Shown one piece after another: positions 11,003 through 26,000 of a stretch of 64,000 bases of DNA. The notes beneath the pieces were generated by a model. The model did not search any database. It was not told the DNA's origin and was given only the letters and a program-made list of their open reading frames with translations. Both the position numbers and the translations under genes were made by a program. The stretch is from Pteria penguin. Its lineage: Eukaryota > Mollusca > Bivalvia > Pterioida > Pteriidae. The stretch lies in contig CM068585.1 in assembly GCA_035048485.1 (NCBI GenBank), positions 13,249,501 through 13,313,500 of the forward strand. The letters are read 5' to 3'. Each line of letters begins with the position of its first letter. Within the stretch, counting starts at the first letter, position 1.

Positions 11003-14000
11003 CTGCCATCAAAATTCAAGATTTAATTTGCAACAAATCAATGTCTGTAGAGATAAAGAGTTATCCTATTATGGAAAATAGACATTATGTGTATTGCAGT
11101 ATCAAGTGTCATCAAATTTCTCCTCATTCCACTCATACTATTTACCAGGTAATTGTACAATTACATTTTAAATTATACATTATTATTTGAAGTTTTTGAG
11201 AATCAACTAAAATGACACAAGCACTATAGTTACTGTTCAAGAAGTTCACACAAGAAGTTCCGAATGATGTAGAAGAGAAATCATTACTCATTAGTCCTTA
11301 GCATAAGAAATTTACTGTTACAAAATTAACTAGGAACACATACGAATTTGTTTTTGAATTCGCATTTAAATTCAAAACTACAGCAGTTGAGGATAGAACT
11401 ACAGTCAATATTGATAATGAGGTATATACATCTAATCAATGAATTAGAAATCTGTTTTGGATGTCCTGAAGTATAATTGTTTTGTTCTGTTTAATTCATA
11501 TTTCATCTTTGATATGGTACAAGGGTATTGGTACTCACCCTCTTAAGGATCTCTGCTATAGATGACATGGTGCCTCTACTGACCACACTCAGGTCCTGTA
11601 GCTGGTTAGGATGTGGTTTTGAGGTAGACTGCAGCAATTCTTTTTTCTCCCTCAATTCTACTGATTGTACCATAAACCCTGGAGATGAGTTTTCCTTTCC
11701 TCTCAACATTTTTGTTGTAGTTTCAGACTTGGCTGCCTCTTTCTTTGGCTCAACATTTGATTTTACCACTAGAAAAGCACCATCTTGAACTGGGATAGGG
11801 GGAGCAGGGGGTGGGGGTGGGGGGTTGGATGGTATCAGGATGGGAGGTGGGGCACAATTTACAGGAGATGGAGGTGTAATTTTTCGACTTTTCTGCTGGG
11901 GTGTGTAATTTTGTTCTGCATTCAACTTAACCTCCACCCAAGCTTCAATACTTTGCCTATTGGATTTTAAAGATGAATTCAGAGAGTCATTCAACTTGTT
12001 GCTGGTATTTAGGGTTGAGTTCTTGAATTTTGGAGCAGAATTAGTAACAACTGTAAATGAATGTGATAGATCACTGACTTGACTTTTGTTTGCTCTGTCC
12101 TGAACACTACCTTTTGCAGATTCATCCTTTACATGACCAGCAGCACTGTTAGTATCCTTCTCTTCGAGACTGTCTCTGGGAGAGACCACCTCTAAACTGT
12201 CAATCACACTGACATCATCCTCAACGTTCACATCCTTACTTTTCCTTACTGACAGTTTAGTGCTTTCCTTAGCACAATCCAAAGAATCCTGTAGCACAGA
12301 CTTGGCACCGGATTGTAACACCTTGGCGCTTAAACCACCCTCTCCTCCATGTGAAATATCTGTAGAATGTTCCAAAGCTTCATTGTCTTTCTTTGTCCTA
12401 TTCCTCTCTGCTATTTTCCGTTGTAATTGAGCATTCAGATCATCCACCTCACTAGAGGCTATAAGAGGACTGTTTGTGTTTGAGGTAATGTTTCTTGGAG
12501 TTGGTACTGGTCTCTCTTTGGTTTCTTCTCTGTTTTGGTCTTGTTTAAAACTTTTCTGGGGCTTTTGACTTTCTTTCTCTATTAGTGTCTTGGTGATCTT
12601 AGATTTTTCATTTTGTTGATCAAGTACAGAGCACAGCTCTTCTTTTGCAACAGGATTTTTACCTCCCGAAGCTTTACTATTTGTCTCTTTGTATATATCT
12701 GTTTCTTGAGATATATCATTTCTGTTGTTCCGAACAGAATTAGGCTCAGGTCTTGGAACAGGACTTTTACCTACTGAAGTGTTTGGTTTAATACTTTTTT
12801 CCCTGTATCTATTAGCATTACTATCTCTATCCAGCTCTACCATTCTCTGTTTTGATACATCAAGAGAAGATCGTAAAATTTTAGGACTTTGCTTTAATTG
12901 AGAATGAATACTTTCCTTCAAGCTTTTCATATCAATGGATTTGGATACCACTGCCACCCTTTTATCTCTAACCATGGACTTAATCATGTCTTCTGTAAGA
13001 ACAGGATCTGGTCTAGCAGGCTGGTTCAATGGTTGATTTGATACAAAAGAGTGTGCTGATTGTTTCAAATTTATTTTCATCTTATTGTCATGTAGATCTG
13101 TCCTGAAGATATTTGTTTGTTTTTCTTTATGACTTACAGAATCTGAAACCACGGAAGGTGTCACTGCCAACAGATTCTCATTGTCCATCAGAGTACCTTG
13201 TAGACTATCACAGTCCTGTGTAGCTTTTGAAGCACTGTGTTCCTGTACAGGTTTTAGTATCGTATGCCTTGAGTTGTCTTGTACACTATTTGCTGTACTA
13301 CTTCTTAGATCAGTCAACTGGAGATAAAGATCATCATCTCCTGCAAATGTTTCCTCATTCTCCACAGCAAGGATATCATCTGATGTGTCTTTCACTACAT
13401 GACTGTCATGTGACCTAGGTGATGAAGAGTCATCAGATGATGAAGAGTCGTACATTTCAACACTGTCATGTTTATGGATTGTAATATCCATACTGTCACA
13501 TGACTGCTTGATGTCTTCTACCATCGTTTTAACATTTTCTATATTCAGTGATGTATTGACAAGGCTGATAATGGTGCGAGTGGACTGCACATCCTCCAGG
13601 GCCACAGGAGGCACACCAGCCTCCTTCAGCAATGCCTGCCAGTCTGGAGGGAATGCCATGTTCTCTAACCTCTGTAGGACATCCTGTAGGTAAAGCATTA
13701 TAATTAAAGATGGGAATTAAAAATTAATTTTTTTGTATCAATACATACAATATACCTTATTTTAAAATTGATTTCATTTAATAAAACTTAATTATTGATA
13801 GGTAGAATTTTAAATTTATAACCACCACTTAAGCTTATTACACTTTGATGGAATATATTAAGTAAACTTTTGCAAGTCACCTACTACAAATCAGAATATA
13901 TACATGTAGTTCTTAACTAAAGGTTACTTCATCTCAAATCAGTATCCTGCTTTGTTTGATTATGCATTTATAAGGTGACTGCAAATGCCTGAAGCAATGC

Positions 14001-17000
14001 ACAGAAATTAGTCTGCTGTGACTCAGGATTTTGGTTGTTGCTCAAAGATTCATTTTCCTGATCTTTCTCCTAGCAAATGTTAGGGCATCACACACATTTG
14101 TGCTCTTTACCTTAAATGATGGTCTACGTGAAGGAAGAGGGTCCCAACACTGGCAGATGAAGTCTGAGAGTTGTTTAGGGCAGGTTCCTGGAATTTCTGG
14201 TCTCTTGTTCAGTCTGGTCCTCTCTAATACCTGGCATCATAAGAAGCAAGGAAAATGAGGTAACAACCACTACATACCACACACCAGGACAATGTTCATA
14301 CCACACACCAGGACAACGTTCACACACCAGGACAACGTTCATACCACACATCTAAAATTTTGCAGATTTGTAAACCCCACCTCACAGGAAACTACTGTGA
14401 AATATCGCTTGACTGATCATTGTTTAACCTCACAACAGGCTGTTTTTCCTATATGGTTGCAGCAATTGCTTCATCCACTGCTCCAGAGATTTTGACATGC
14501 CCGATGGATCAACCTTTAGCCATGAAGGAGCTTTACAAGCCAACATCTACCTTGATATACATTGTACTACCTTGGTATTAAGGACAGGAAACAGATGTCT
14601 CTGGTGAATTATTCCAACCCAGGAATTTCAAATTTTGAAAACAAACATCTCAACACTGAGCAAACCAGTCTCCCTTAAAATATTACCTGAAACACAGAGC
14701 ATCCCTCGTAAGGCTGTTTCCTGGTCAGCATTTCCCACAATATAATGGCAAAACTATAAACATCTGCTTTAGGAGTTATATCCCCTGTCTCCAGAAGTTC
14801 CGGTGCCATCCACACTGGAGAGCCACGCACAGGTTTCACTTTTGAAGACTGGGTGGCTCGCAAATCTGCATCATGTCTGTGAAAATATTAAAGTAAATAT
14901 TATAAAATGATCCTCAGCGTTGCTGTGCTTCGCAATATCAATAACCTGAGTATATATATGTCAAAATTCTGACATGTATTCTACTTATCCCAAATTATAT
15001 TAAGTTTTTTGCATTAGGGTAATAACTTTCTAAAATTAAATCAATAGACATTTTAACTGATCTCATCTCCCATTTATAGGATGTTTGCCACTTTAAGGTG
15101 CAGCATTGTGTTGTAACGTAACAATTAAACCTTGAAAATTCAGGCAAAATTCAGGCAAAAAGTACCTGGTCCGCATTAGAATCCTTACATCATCATGATC
15201 ATGTAAAATATGAAAATGTATATAATATTCTTTTAAAAACTTTTAGTTTATCTAGCGCATACAAATGTATCAAAATATTTCTATACAAGCTCATTATATG
15301 AACTGTTAAAGACCAGGAACACATATGACTGTAAATAATGAATAACGCATGCAGAAGGGGACGTAACCTAACTAGAAACTTCCATAAGAATCTCTGAACA
15401 ATTCTAATACAGATGTCATTTCTTTTGAATGATTACCTGAATTTAGAAAATCCAAAGTCTGCAATTTTGGCTCTATCATTGCTGCATATCAAGACATTCA
15501 TTGATTTGAGATCGAGATGTAGGACTGTAGGTTTATGTTGGTGTAGATAGTTCATTCCCAGGGCAATGTCGTGGGCATATCTATAGAACTCAGCATGATC
15601 TAGGGCATCTCTGAAATACAAAGTTAAAGCTATCCAGTCTCAACTCTGATAGTCTCGTTATTTAATTGATTAATATTTTACAGACGAAATAGGTAAATGG
15701 TGAATTGTATATCATAATACAAAAACATTTGTAATTCAAGCTAAGCAAGAAACATTCGTGAAATGTGTACTCATGTAATATGTCTTTTAGAAGTAAATTT
15801 CTGGTTCAGTTCACAAGGTCTCTACATTTACATGTAAGTATTTATATTACCTTGATGGGTTAAGTAGTAATGATGTTACCTTGAGGGGTCATGCAGTACT
15901 TTACATTACCTTGAAGGGTCATGCAGTACTTTACATTACCTTAAAGGGTCATGCAGTACTTTACGTTACCTTGAAGGGTCATGCAGTAAGTGGTACAAAC
16001 TCCCTCTAGCCATGTACTCCAATATCATTAGTGGTAGTCTCTCTGATGTTACTACTCCCATCAACAAAACAACACGTGGGTGTCGCAGATCTCTCAGCAA
16101 ACTTACCTAATATATCAAATGCTTATATGAAATTTACGAAGTAAACTTTGCAAATGACGACTCACAATTTTTATCAGTGACTTTCTTGTTATTGTTGATC
16201 ACAGACAAAGAAATTATTATGACATTATTTTATTAATGAGAACAATATCCCATTTATTCTCATTTGTATATATGACAAATATTTGTCATATTTAAAATTA
16301 TAACATATTATTAAATCATGTCGTAGAATTAACATATTCTATGTATTTTAACTAATGTTTTTAATCTTGTAAATGTGTTGAAACTCAGCTATCACTTTCA
16401 TCAAATCAATCCCTAAAATATAAATCTTTTGACATAAATAATTCAGAATGTCATCACTTATGCTGAGCTCAAAAATGACGTCACAAATCTTTGTGGCCAT
16501 TTTCTTAAATTAACAACATGATAACTCAACTCATAGATAACATAGAAATAAGAAACTCTGACGGTATCTGTAATCACTTAACCACTATTGGTTTCCAAGC
16601 AAATACACCTCAAAAATAAAGTACATGTAATTACATGTAACAAGAATTACTGCATGATAAGCTCAAAATTAACTTATATAATTAATAGACAACAATTTTG
16701 CTATATTTCTAAATTGATGCTGTCACACATTGGAAAACTCTGTGATTAATTTTCTTAGAAAGAAAATTGCAAAATGTGACAATTTTTATGGATGAGATTA
16801 GAGACCTTAATGTTCAGAAAAATAGAGACACTATGAAAAATATAGTAAGGAAAATGAAAATAAAACAAGAGTGTCTACACTGCTAGAATACTGACCTCTG
16901 CAGCAAAATAATTCCTATCATGGGAGGATAGTGGAACTTTGAGCTGTTTGATGGCTACCTCCGTGCCCTGATACAATCCATGGTATACTCTGGAGAAAGC

Positions 17001-20000
17001 CCCTTCACCAATCAGACCTGTATATTTGTCATGCAAATAAAATTTGAAGGAGACAAAGTTTAATATAGGGTGTATGTGTCTCTGGACAGGGAGATTTCAA
17101 TACTATTTTAATGATAAATGTCTGTTTTCCTTAGTTAATATAAGGTGTAATTGTGTCTCTGGACAGGGAGATTTCAATACTATTGTAATGATAAATGTCT
17201 TTTTTTCTTAGTAGAGATTTTAATATCGCTACATAATGGACAAGAACATTATCAGGAATCCCTATCTATGATGATGTTGTTCTTCCTGTCTTTATATAAA
17301 AGTGGTGACATTCCACTGAGTACAATACAACATTCAGAGCAGTATCATGTAGAAAGTTCTAGACATCCTCCATATCCTTAATATCTACTCATCCAAAAAT
17401 TATTTATAACTGACATGACAATTAACAAAGGTAATTTTCTTAAGATATAAGAAATAAAAATTAGTAAATGCCATATGATTTTGCTATATAAAGTAGTTCA
17501 TTATTAAATGTCTTCCTTACATGTATTTGGTTTGCAATGTCTTTTATATCTTGGTTAGGAATAAGAACAACAAAAATGCAAAGAGCATTAATGTTAGATT
17601 TCATAACTTATCTTTAAAAAATTAATACAGGAATAATGATTTCTAGCATTATTAGCTCTTAGACACTACAAATGACCAATGAAAACATAGGGTAGTCTTT
17701 TATAGGGTAATCAAAGATTACCTCACCTCAACGGCAGCATACAACTTTGAATTACAGGGCGTTGATTTTGCATTTATACAGCATGAAATTTACTTCAAAA
17801 ATGTAAAGATATAATAAGTTCAAATTCAAATTTGTTAATAGGAAGTCTAGATAGACCACAGACAAGTTTGTACAATACTGGTATTCTAAGATAAACCACT
17901 GATGCAAGTTTGGTCACTTAATGGTATGAGTACTTTGTCCAATACTAAGCTAACCCAAAACTTCTCAACCAAGTCACTAAAGCAGGAAACATTCGGTCAG
18001 ATGCAGCACAATGCATGGGTCTATCTTGGTATCTTAAGATGAACCACTGAAGCAAGTTTTATTATTCTGCCATGAGTACTTGTCAAATACCGAGCTATAC
18101 CTTAAACTTCTTAACCAGACACAATATATACGAGTATGCCTGGCAGTATAACATAATTTCGTTTCAACTTGGTGGAGGTAATTAAGCTAATAACTGGTAT
18201 CTGCAAAGATTTGGATTTTACAAAAAAGAATGCTCATAAAAGTCTATAAATATGCCATATTGTCTGTAAATGCAGTATCAATACTGAAGTTTGCTATTTT
18301 CAGTGTTTTTCCTGGTTTTGTGACTTACTTTGCCAGCTACATTTACTGTACATGACGACTGGGCTTATATACAGACTCGGCATCACTAGTAATAGTCAGG
18401 TATGACCTTTGATTTTATCTGATCTTACTCTTACCAAAAGGATATATATACCTGACTCTTGGAACTCGATATCTGCCGTACTGACTTCTACTGTCTTATT
18501 AGGATCAGCATGACGAATCCTATTCAACTCTGAATGCAATTGTCTACAATGAAAATCACAACATATAAATATTAGAACATCAAAATATATATGTCAAATA
18601 GTACCATTACAGAAATAAGCAACAGAAATCTTCCTAGTGAATGCATTAAAGCATTAATAGTTTATCTGGAGTAAAACAGAAATCTTGTGGATCTAAACAG
18701 CCGTTGTTGTTTAATTCCAGTACATTACATTTCACCTTATGGTGGCCATGCAATGTTAAGTTGGGGTTTTACGTCGCTGGGACAGAACCAGACCTTAACA
18801 GAGGTACTTGTGATTAGGTACTGGAATAGAACCAGACCTTAACAGAGATGTGATTAGGTACTGGGATAGAACACAGACCTTAACAAAGATGTGATTAGGT
18901 ACTGGAATAGAACCTAGACCTTAACAGAGGAGATGTGATTAAGTACTGAGATAGAACAAAGACCTTAACAGAAATGTGATTAGATACTGGGATAGAACCC
19001 ATACCTAAACAGAGATGTGATTAGGTACTGAAATAGAACCAGACCTTAACAGAGACGTGATTAGGTACTGGGATAGAACACAGACCTTAACAGAGGAGAT
19101 GTGATTAGGTACTGGAATAGAACCCAGACCTTAACAGAGGAGATGTGATTAGGTACTGAGATAGAACAAAGACCTTAAAAGAAATGCGATTAGATACTGG
19201 GCTAGAACCCATACCTAAACAGAGATGTGATTAGGTACTGGGATAGAACCCAGACCTTAACAGAGATGTAATTAGGTACTGGGATAGAACGCAGACCTTA
19301 ACAAAGATGTGATTAGGTACTGGAATAGAACCCAGACCTAAACAGAGATGTGATTAGGTACTGAGATAGAACAAAGACCTTAACAGAAATGTGATTAGAT
19401 ACTGGGATAGAACCCATACCTAAACAGAGATGTGATTAGGTACTGGGATAGAACCCAGACCTTAACAGAGATGTAATTAGGTACTCGGATACAACCCAGA
19501 CCTTAATAGAGATGTGATTAGGTATTGGGATATAGAACGTAGACCTTAACAGAGATGTGATTAGGTACTGGGATAGAACCCAGACCTAAATAGAGAAGTG
19601 AAAGGTACTGGGATAGAACCCAGAAATTAACAGAGATGTGATTAGGTACTGGGACAGAATTTAGATATTAAAAAAGGTGTGATTGTGTACTGAGACAGAA
19701 CCCAGACTTTAGCAAAGCTGAGGTAAACATCAGTTAAAGGCGATACATTTCATATATATGAATGAAGGTTTCTATTTTATCTGTTACATGTATTAAAGCT
19801 GTATCTTTATCAGTTATCAAGGATTCATCTATATGTTCAGTTCTCAACAGATGCAATTTTAGCAAATCAGGCATGCATACCTTGTAGCTTGACATCATGT
19901 TTAAAATTTTAAAACTGATTACTGAAACAAACATTATATTTCCTATTTTTTCAAACGTGGCTATTTATAAGTTCTGATTTTAATCAAACTATTATTACTT

Positions 20001-23000
20001 AGTCCCAAATCCAGTATACTGAGATTTCATTAAAGGTTAGTCATTACAAGTAATTTAAAATATATCCCTAAGTTCTTAAAGTTAGTCATTACAAGTAACT
20101 TGAACTATACCCCTAAGTCCTTAAAGTTAGTCAATACAAGAAATCTGAACTACATCCCTATGTTCTTAAAGTCAGTCATTACGGGTAACCTGAACTACAT
20201 CACTAGGTACATATAGTTTATCATTATGAGCAATTTGGACTATATCCCTGACTTATCAAGAGTCAACTCTATGTGACAAGACGAGATATAAAGCGGATTT
20301 GATATTACAATCTCCTCTGCTCACTTTCACTTATTACTTTTCTTCTTCCATTATGGAGTTTAACTCAGTGTTTACATTTCATGTAGCAGTCAAAAGTAAA
20401 GCCTCACAGAGCAAGATTTACACCTTAAACTTCTGACTCCTCACTCTATGCTGCAATGGGTCGGTGGCATACTGTTCAGTGCTGTCTGGTAGTCCACCAA
20501 GCAGCAGGCAGATATAACTTCTGCCTACTCACTCTATGCTGCAATGGGTCGGTGGCATACTGTCCAGTGCTGTCTGGTAGTCCACCAAGCAGCAGGCAGA
20601 TATAACTCCTGCCTCCTCACTCTATGCTGCAATGGGTCAGTGGCATACTGTCCAGTGCTGTCTGGTAGTCCACCAAGCAGCAGGCAGATATAATTCCTGC
20701 CTCCTCACTCTATGCTGCAATGAGTTGGTGGCATACTGCCCAGTGCTGTCTGGTAGTCCACCAAGCAGCAGGTAGATATAACTCCTGCCTCCTCACTCTA
20801 TGCTGCAATGAGTTGGTGGCATACTGCCCAGTGCTGTCTGGTAGTCCACCAAGCAGCAGGCAGATATAACTCCTGCCTCCTCACTCTATGCTGCAATGAG
20901 TTGGTGGCATACTGCCCAGTGCTGTCCGGTAGTCCACCAGGGAGCAGGCAGATATAACTCCTGACTCCTCACTCTATGCTGCAGGGGATTGATGGCATAC
21001 TGCCCAGTGCTGTCTGGAAGTCTACCAGGGAGCAGGTTGATATAACTGCAGGTGGAAGCTTGTTTCAATCATTGAAGGTATACATGGGAAGAAGAAGAAT
21101 CGGTACACATTCCATTTTGTTAATGGAATATGGATGGTATGCTGATGTCTGGCTCTAATGTCTGATTGGATGAGGTAATGCCCTTCTGGAATGGCCACTA
21201 GGTGAAGGAAATTAAAAAGCAACAGAACATGGATCTCCACTTTTTTGGAATGGTTCCCATCCCAGTGAGTTGACCATTCTCTTACTCCAATCCCAGTAAT
21301 TTGTTGTTCTGTGCTGCTTGGATTTTCTGTACATGGGATTGCTCTGTCCAGTGGTATGTGCATCCAATATAGCGGCAATATGGAGGTCTGGATTAGGCGT
21401 GAAATGACTTTGTATGCTCTGGCAATGCTGATGCTCTACATCCCTTGAGATTTCGCTTGAAGAAGGCAAGAGTTTCATTTGCTTTTACTGAAGAGCAACA
21501 TGCAATGAGACAAATATGTCTCTTTTCGAAAGGTTATATCATCCAGTTAGAAAAGCAACTGTCAGAACACTATCTTTTCTCCATACATTTAAGGATTTGT
21601 TGAATTTTGTTTAATAGCTCTTATAAAGATTTTGAAAATGAAAAAATCATTGTGGCAAAAAGACAAACAATGAAACTTTGGACTAATAGTAAAAGCTTTC
21701 TGTTGTTTTATGGATTTTAAATTACAACAGGAAAATATATTTTGCTTTACCTGATTTGCTTTCGATGCACCACTTTTTCTTTGTGTATTTCTTTCAGTAA
21801 ATCTTTTTTACTCATTGACATTGAAATGCCCTTTGTTTTGACCTTCCCAGAGGTCAGTTTATTGAAGTCAAAATCATCCATGGGATGCAAAACATCTTCA
21901 TTCTCATCATTTTCTTCTGTTAATCTGGGATTCTTCTGACTGACTGTCTGTGAATTATACCCCTTGTCTTTCATGCCATCTGATTGTTTTATCTGAAGCT
22001 CAACTTCTTCCAGGCGTTTCTGTAAATCTTTCACCAAATCCATAGTCACCATTTCTCCAGCAACAGCTTTCCTTTGGAGACTTTCAATCTAGAATAAATT
22101 AATAAATATATCTCTAATTTCTAGTTATTTTTAATATATATTTCTGCCTTAAGGGTATGTTTATATCACTTATCTGTAGTTATAATTAATAAGAATTAAA
22201 ACTGTTAAACAAATGACTGAAGCCCTCAAATGCTTTCACATGTAATAAAAAAAACTTACTACATATATTTGGTTTGCGGGGTGCTTTACATCACTTCCAA
22301 TGATTTCTCACTCACATTTATACATAGAAAGGATGCTAATAATTAACCCTTTAAATATAGTGGCACAATTTTGAGATAAAATCCAGACAACTTACCACTC
22401 AAGTGCACTTAACTAACTTACATGCATATTCATTATGATTATTAAGGTGAAACATATTCAATACCTGTGACTCTATGTCCTTTACTGTATTTTTCTTGGC
22501 ACTAAAAGAATATCGAGTAAGATGTCTGGAGGACTGCTGACTCCTGGCTGACCTCTGTGGTGTACCTAATCCTACAACATGGACTGAGTTACTATAGATC
22601 TCTATATGGTATCTGATCATAAAATACAAAGTTATTTATGATCTCTATAAGGTATCTGATCATACAATACAGTCTGAGTTAATTAGGATCTCTATAAGGT
22701 ATCTGATCATACAATACAGACTGAGTTAATTAGGATCTCTATAAGGTATCTGATCATACAATACAGACTGAGTTAATTAGGATCTCTATAAGGTATCTGA
22801 TCATACAATACAGACTGAGTTAATTAGGATCTCTATAAGGTATCTGATCATACAATACAATACAGACTGAGTTAATTAGGATCTCTATAAGGTTTCTGAT
22901 CATACAATACAGACTGAGTTAATTAGGATCTCTATAAGGTATCTGATCATACAATACAATACAGACTGAGTTAATTAGGATCTCTATGAGGTATCTGTTC

Positions 23001-26000
23001 ATACAATACAATACAGACTGAGTTAATTAGGATCTCTATAAGGTATCTGATCATACAATACAGACTGAGTTAATTAGGATCTCTATAAGGTATCTGATCA
23101 TACAATACAGACTGAGTTAATTAGGATCTCTATAAGGTATCTGATCATACAATACAGACTGAGTTAATTAGGATCTCTATAAGGTATCTGATCATACAAT
23201 ACAATACAGACTGAGTTAATTCGGATCTCTATAAGGTATCTGATCATACAATACAGACTGAGTTAATTCGGATCTCTATAAGGTATCTGATCATACAATA
23301 CAGACTGAGTTAATTCGGATCTCTATAAGGTATCTGATCATACAATACAATACAGACTGAGTTAATTCGGATCTCTATAAGGTATCTGATCATACAATAC
23401 AATACAGACTGAGTTAATTAGGATCTCTATAAGGTATCTGATCATACAATACAGACTGAGTTAATTAGGATCTCTATAAGGTATCTGATCAAACAATACA
23501 GACTGAGTTAATTAGGATCTCTATAAGGTATCTGATCATACAATACAATACAGACTGAGTTAATTAGGATCTCTATAAGGTATCTGATCATACAATATAG
23601 ACTGAGTTAATTAGGATCTCTATAAGGTATCTGATCATACAATACAGACTGAGTTAATTTGGATCTGTAGACGTTATCTGATCATACAATACAAACCAAT
23701 CAAACATCTTGGTATTTATGACTTATAATAGATACTGATTGGGTTAATGAAATTGGGAATAATATTTCCTAATGCTGTTTTAATGGTCGAAAATAAAGTT
23801 TTACCAGCAATTCACTTTTCTAAAGGTTGTATAATATGGAGATGTTTGAATTTTCAATGTAACCTTGTGTGACATTATTGTGACCAAGAGTTGGAGACAG
23901 ACTGATGCTGATTTCCATTTCGGAAATTGTTTTATTAATCATGGGTTTGTATTTTGAGGATTTTTATGTCTTTATATATAGTACTATAAGACATATAAAC
24001 CTAGAGTTGTGATCACTTTGAAACTTGAGCATTATGAAGACATCTGATACGACTGTTAACTTTTCAGGTGAACTGTTCAGCTACAGGTGAAGCTGGCAAA
24101 TTATGGCATTTAGATAATGATTTTTCAGGTTTTATCATGTTTTAATTTTTTGGTGGTTTTTCTTTCTTGTTTGATGTCATGTTCAAATAACTCTTCTTAT
24201 ATGGTGATGGCATCTCCATCCTGATGCATTACACAAAAATTTAAACCTATACAACCGACCCATCGCAAGCAGTTAGGGGTTTTTCTTACATGCGACATAT
24301 TTTATGTGCCCCTACAGTAAACATCTTGGAAACATTTACTGTGACACAGGACACCAATTTTCACTGTCTCATTTGAATGTTGTGCCAGCTGTAATTTGAA
24401 ATTGAAAGAAGAAAAAAAAGTTCATTACCGTATTTACTCGAATATAATACACACTTTTTTTCGCCAATTTTACCCCTCATTTTCTCACTGCGTATTATAC
24501 ATAGGGTTAGAAATCTGGAACTTTTTTCCACGCTTTTAAGCTTCAGTGGCGGATTTAGAGGAGCGAGTGTGTCCGTTAAAATATCTAAAGCCATCAATCA
24601 AACCCACGAGGCGTGAGATATATCTATTGTCTGTATACTGTCTGCTTCCCGTAGTAAATGCCCAAGGCGATAAAAGGAGTAAAGTCTACAATGTGGCAGA
24701 ATACTTGCGCCGTGTTATTTAGCAATGGTTTCTGATTAGCAGATTGTAGGGTGATATAATGATTTAGCCTTAATTGGTTAATCGATAGGTACGCAACAGG
24801 TGAAACTACTTGACCGTAATGGCACGAGCATCGGCAGTTTGGATAACATTCATTCATTAGTTTTATATATATATATTTTGTCTTCACAAACATTTGCGAT
24901 CTCCGCGTAAAGTCCCTGATAGTATAGTAGACACGCACGTTCATTCTAACGGGACAGAAAAAATGAAGCGATCGTTTGGGACAAGGGTACTAGTTAAAAC
25001 CTTTTAAGTCTATGGGAGTTTGATTGTAAATGAAATGAAAGAGAGAAAAGCGTTGATATAATTTACACGATGAATAAAGGCTGGTCGTTCTGTGCCGCTT
25101 TTAATAATAATACACGTTACGCGATTACACTGTAAAAGGTATACGGCAAAGCAAATTCAGCTCACGGTCATGCTGTTTCAACACGAAATTGACATCTTGT
25201 TTTTGATTTTTCCCCTGCGTATTATACACGGAGTTAGACGTTTTTTCATGATTTTCGAGGTCATTTTGGGGGGTGCGTATTATACTCGGGTGCGTATTAT
25301 ATTCGAGTAAATATGGTACAATAAATCTTTTTTTCCAAGTAACATAAAAAACATTACCTATAAAATCTGGATTTAACTGCATAGAATTAGCTGGTATGGC
25401 TAAGCTTTGGCGAGCTGGCACTTTTGGAGGTACAGTCCTTGAGAATTGCTTCCCTTCTTTTCCTTTCTCCTGATTTGGTAAGGGTGGTTTCATATCTAAA
25501 AAAGATCATAATGACATGTAATAATAAATTACATGAATATCCAGAAACTTGTACAATAAATGTAGCTCTGTTTTATTCTGGAGGCATTTATCATATTTTT
25601 GACCTTGTTATAAAGGTCATATGTATTTTTTTTTACATGTATGTAGCACAAGTTATAAACCTTTTTTTTCTGATGACATGACCTTGATTCCCATCAGCTG
25701 TTCACAATCCTCTTCCTCTGAAGAAGTTAAATCTTCATCACTTGCTATCATCTCAATCCTCCTTTCCTCTGACTTTTCTCTCTGTAGATAATATATAGCA
25801 AAGGTTGACATGTTCCATAGTAAAGCATGGTGTAGTCTCATAATTTTGAAATGGAAACTATTTCTTATGGTTCCTCTCTTTTTGAATAATTTGTTTTAAT
25901 TGCTATCATTCTGCATCACTCCAAATGCACTTCATTTATATGTTTAGTGATAGTGAAAAACACCTGAATTTGGTACCTTTTTTATCATAATTTCAAATCA

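Noticed and set aside
11503..11538. Stop at 11503 as the true end of the kinase protein
   Set aside because: A consensus GTGAGT donor precedes it and a phase-matched final exon exists at 10913-11002, so this is probably intron; kept as an alternative.
22579..23695. CRISPR-like regular repeats
   Set aside because: Same reason: contiguous tandem units with no spacers.
25653..25680. AAG|GTCATG as the donor of kinase exon 6
   Set aside because: It would leave phase 0, which does not match exon 7; the downstream G|GTTTAT keeps the frame.
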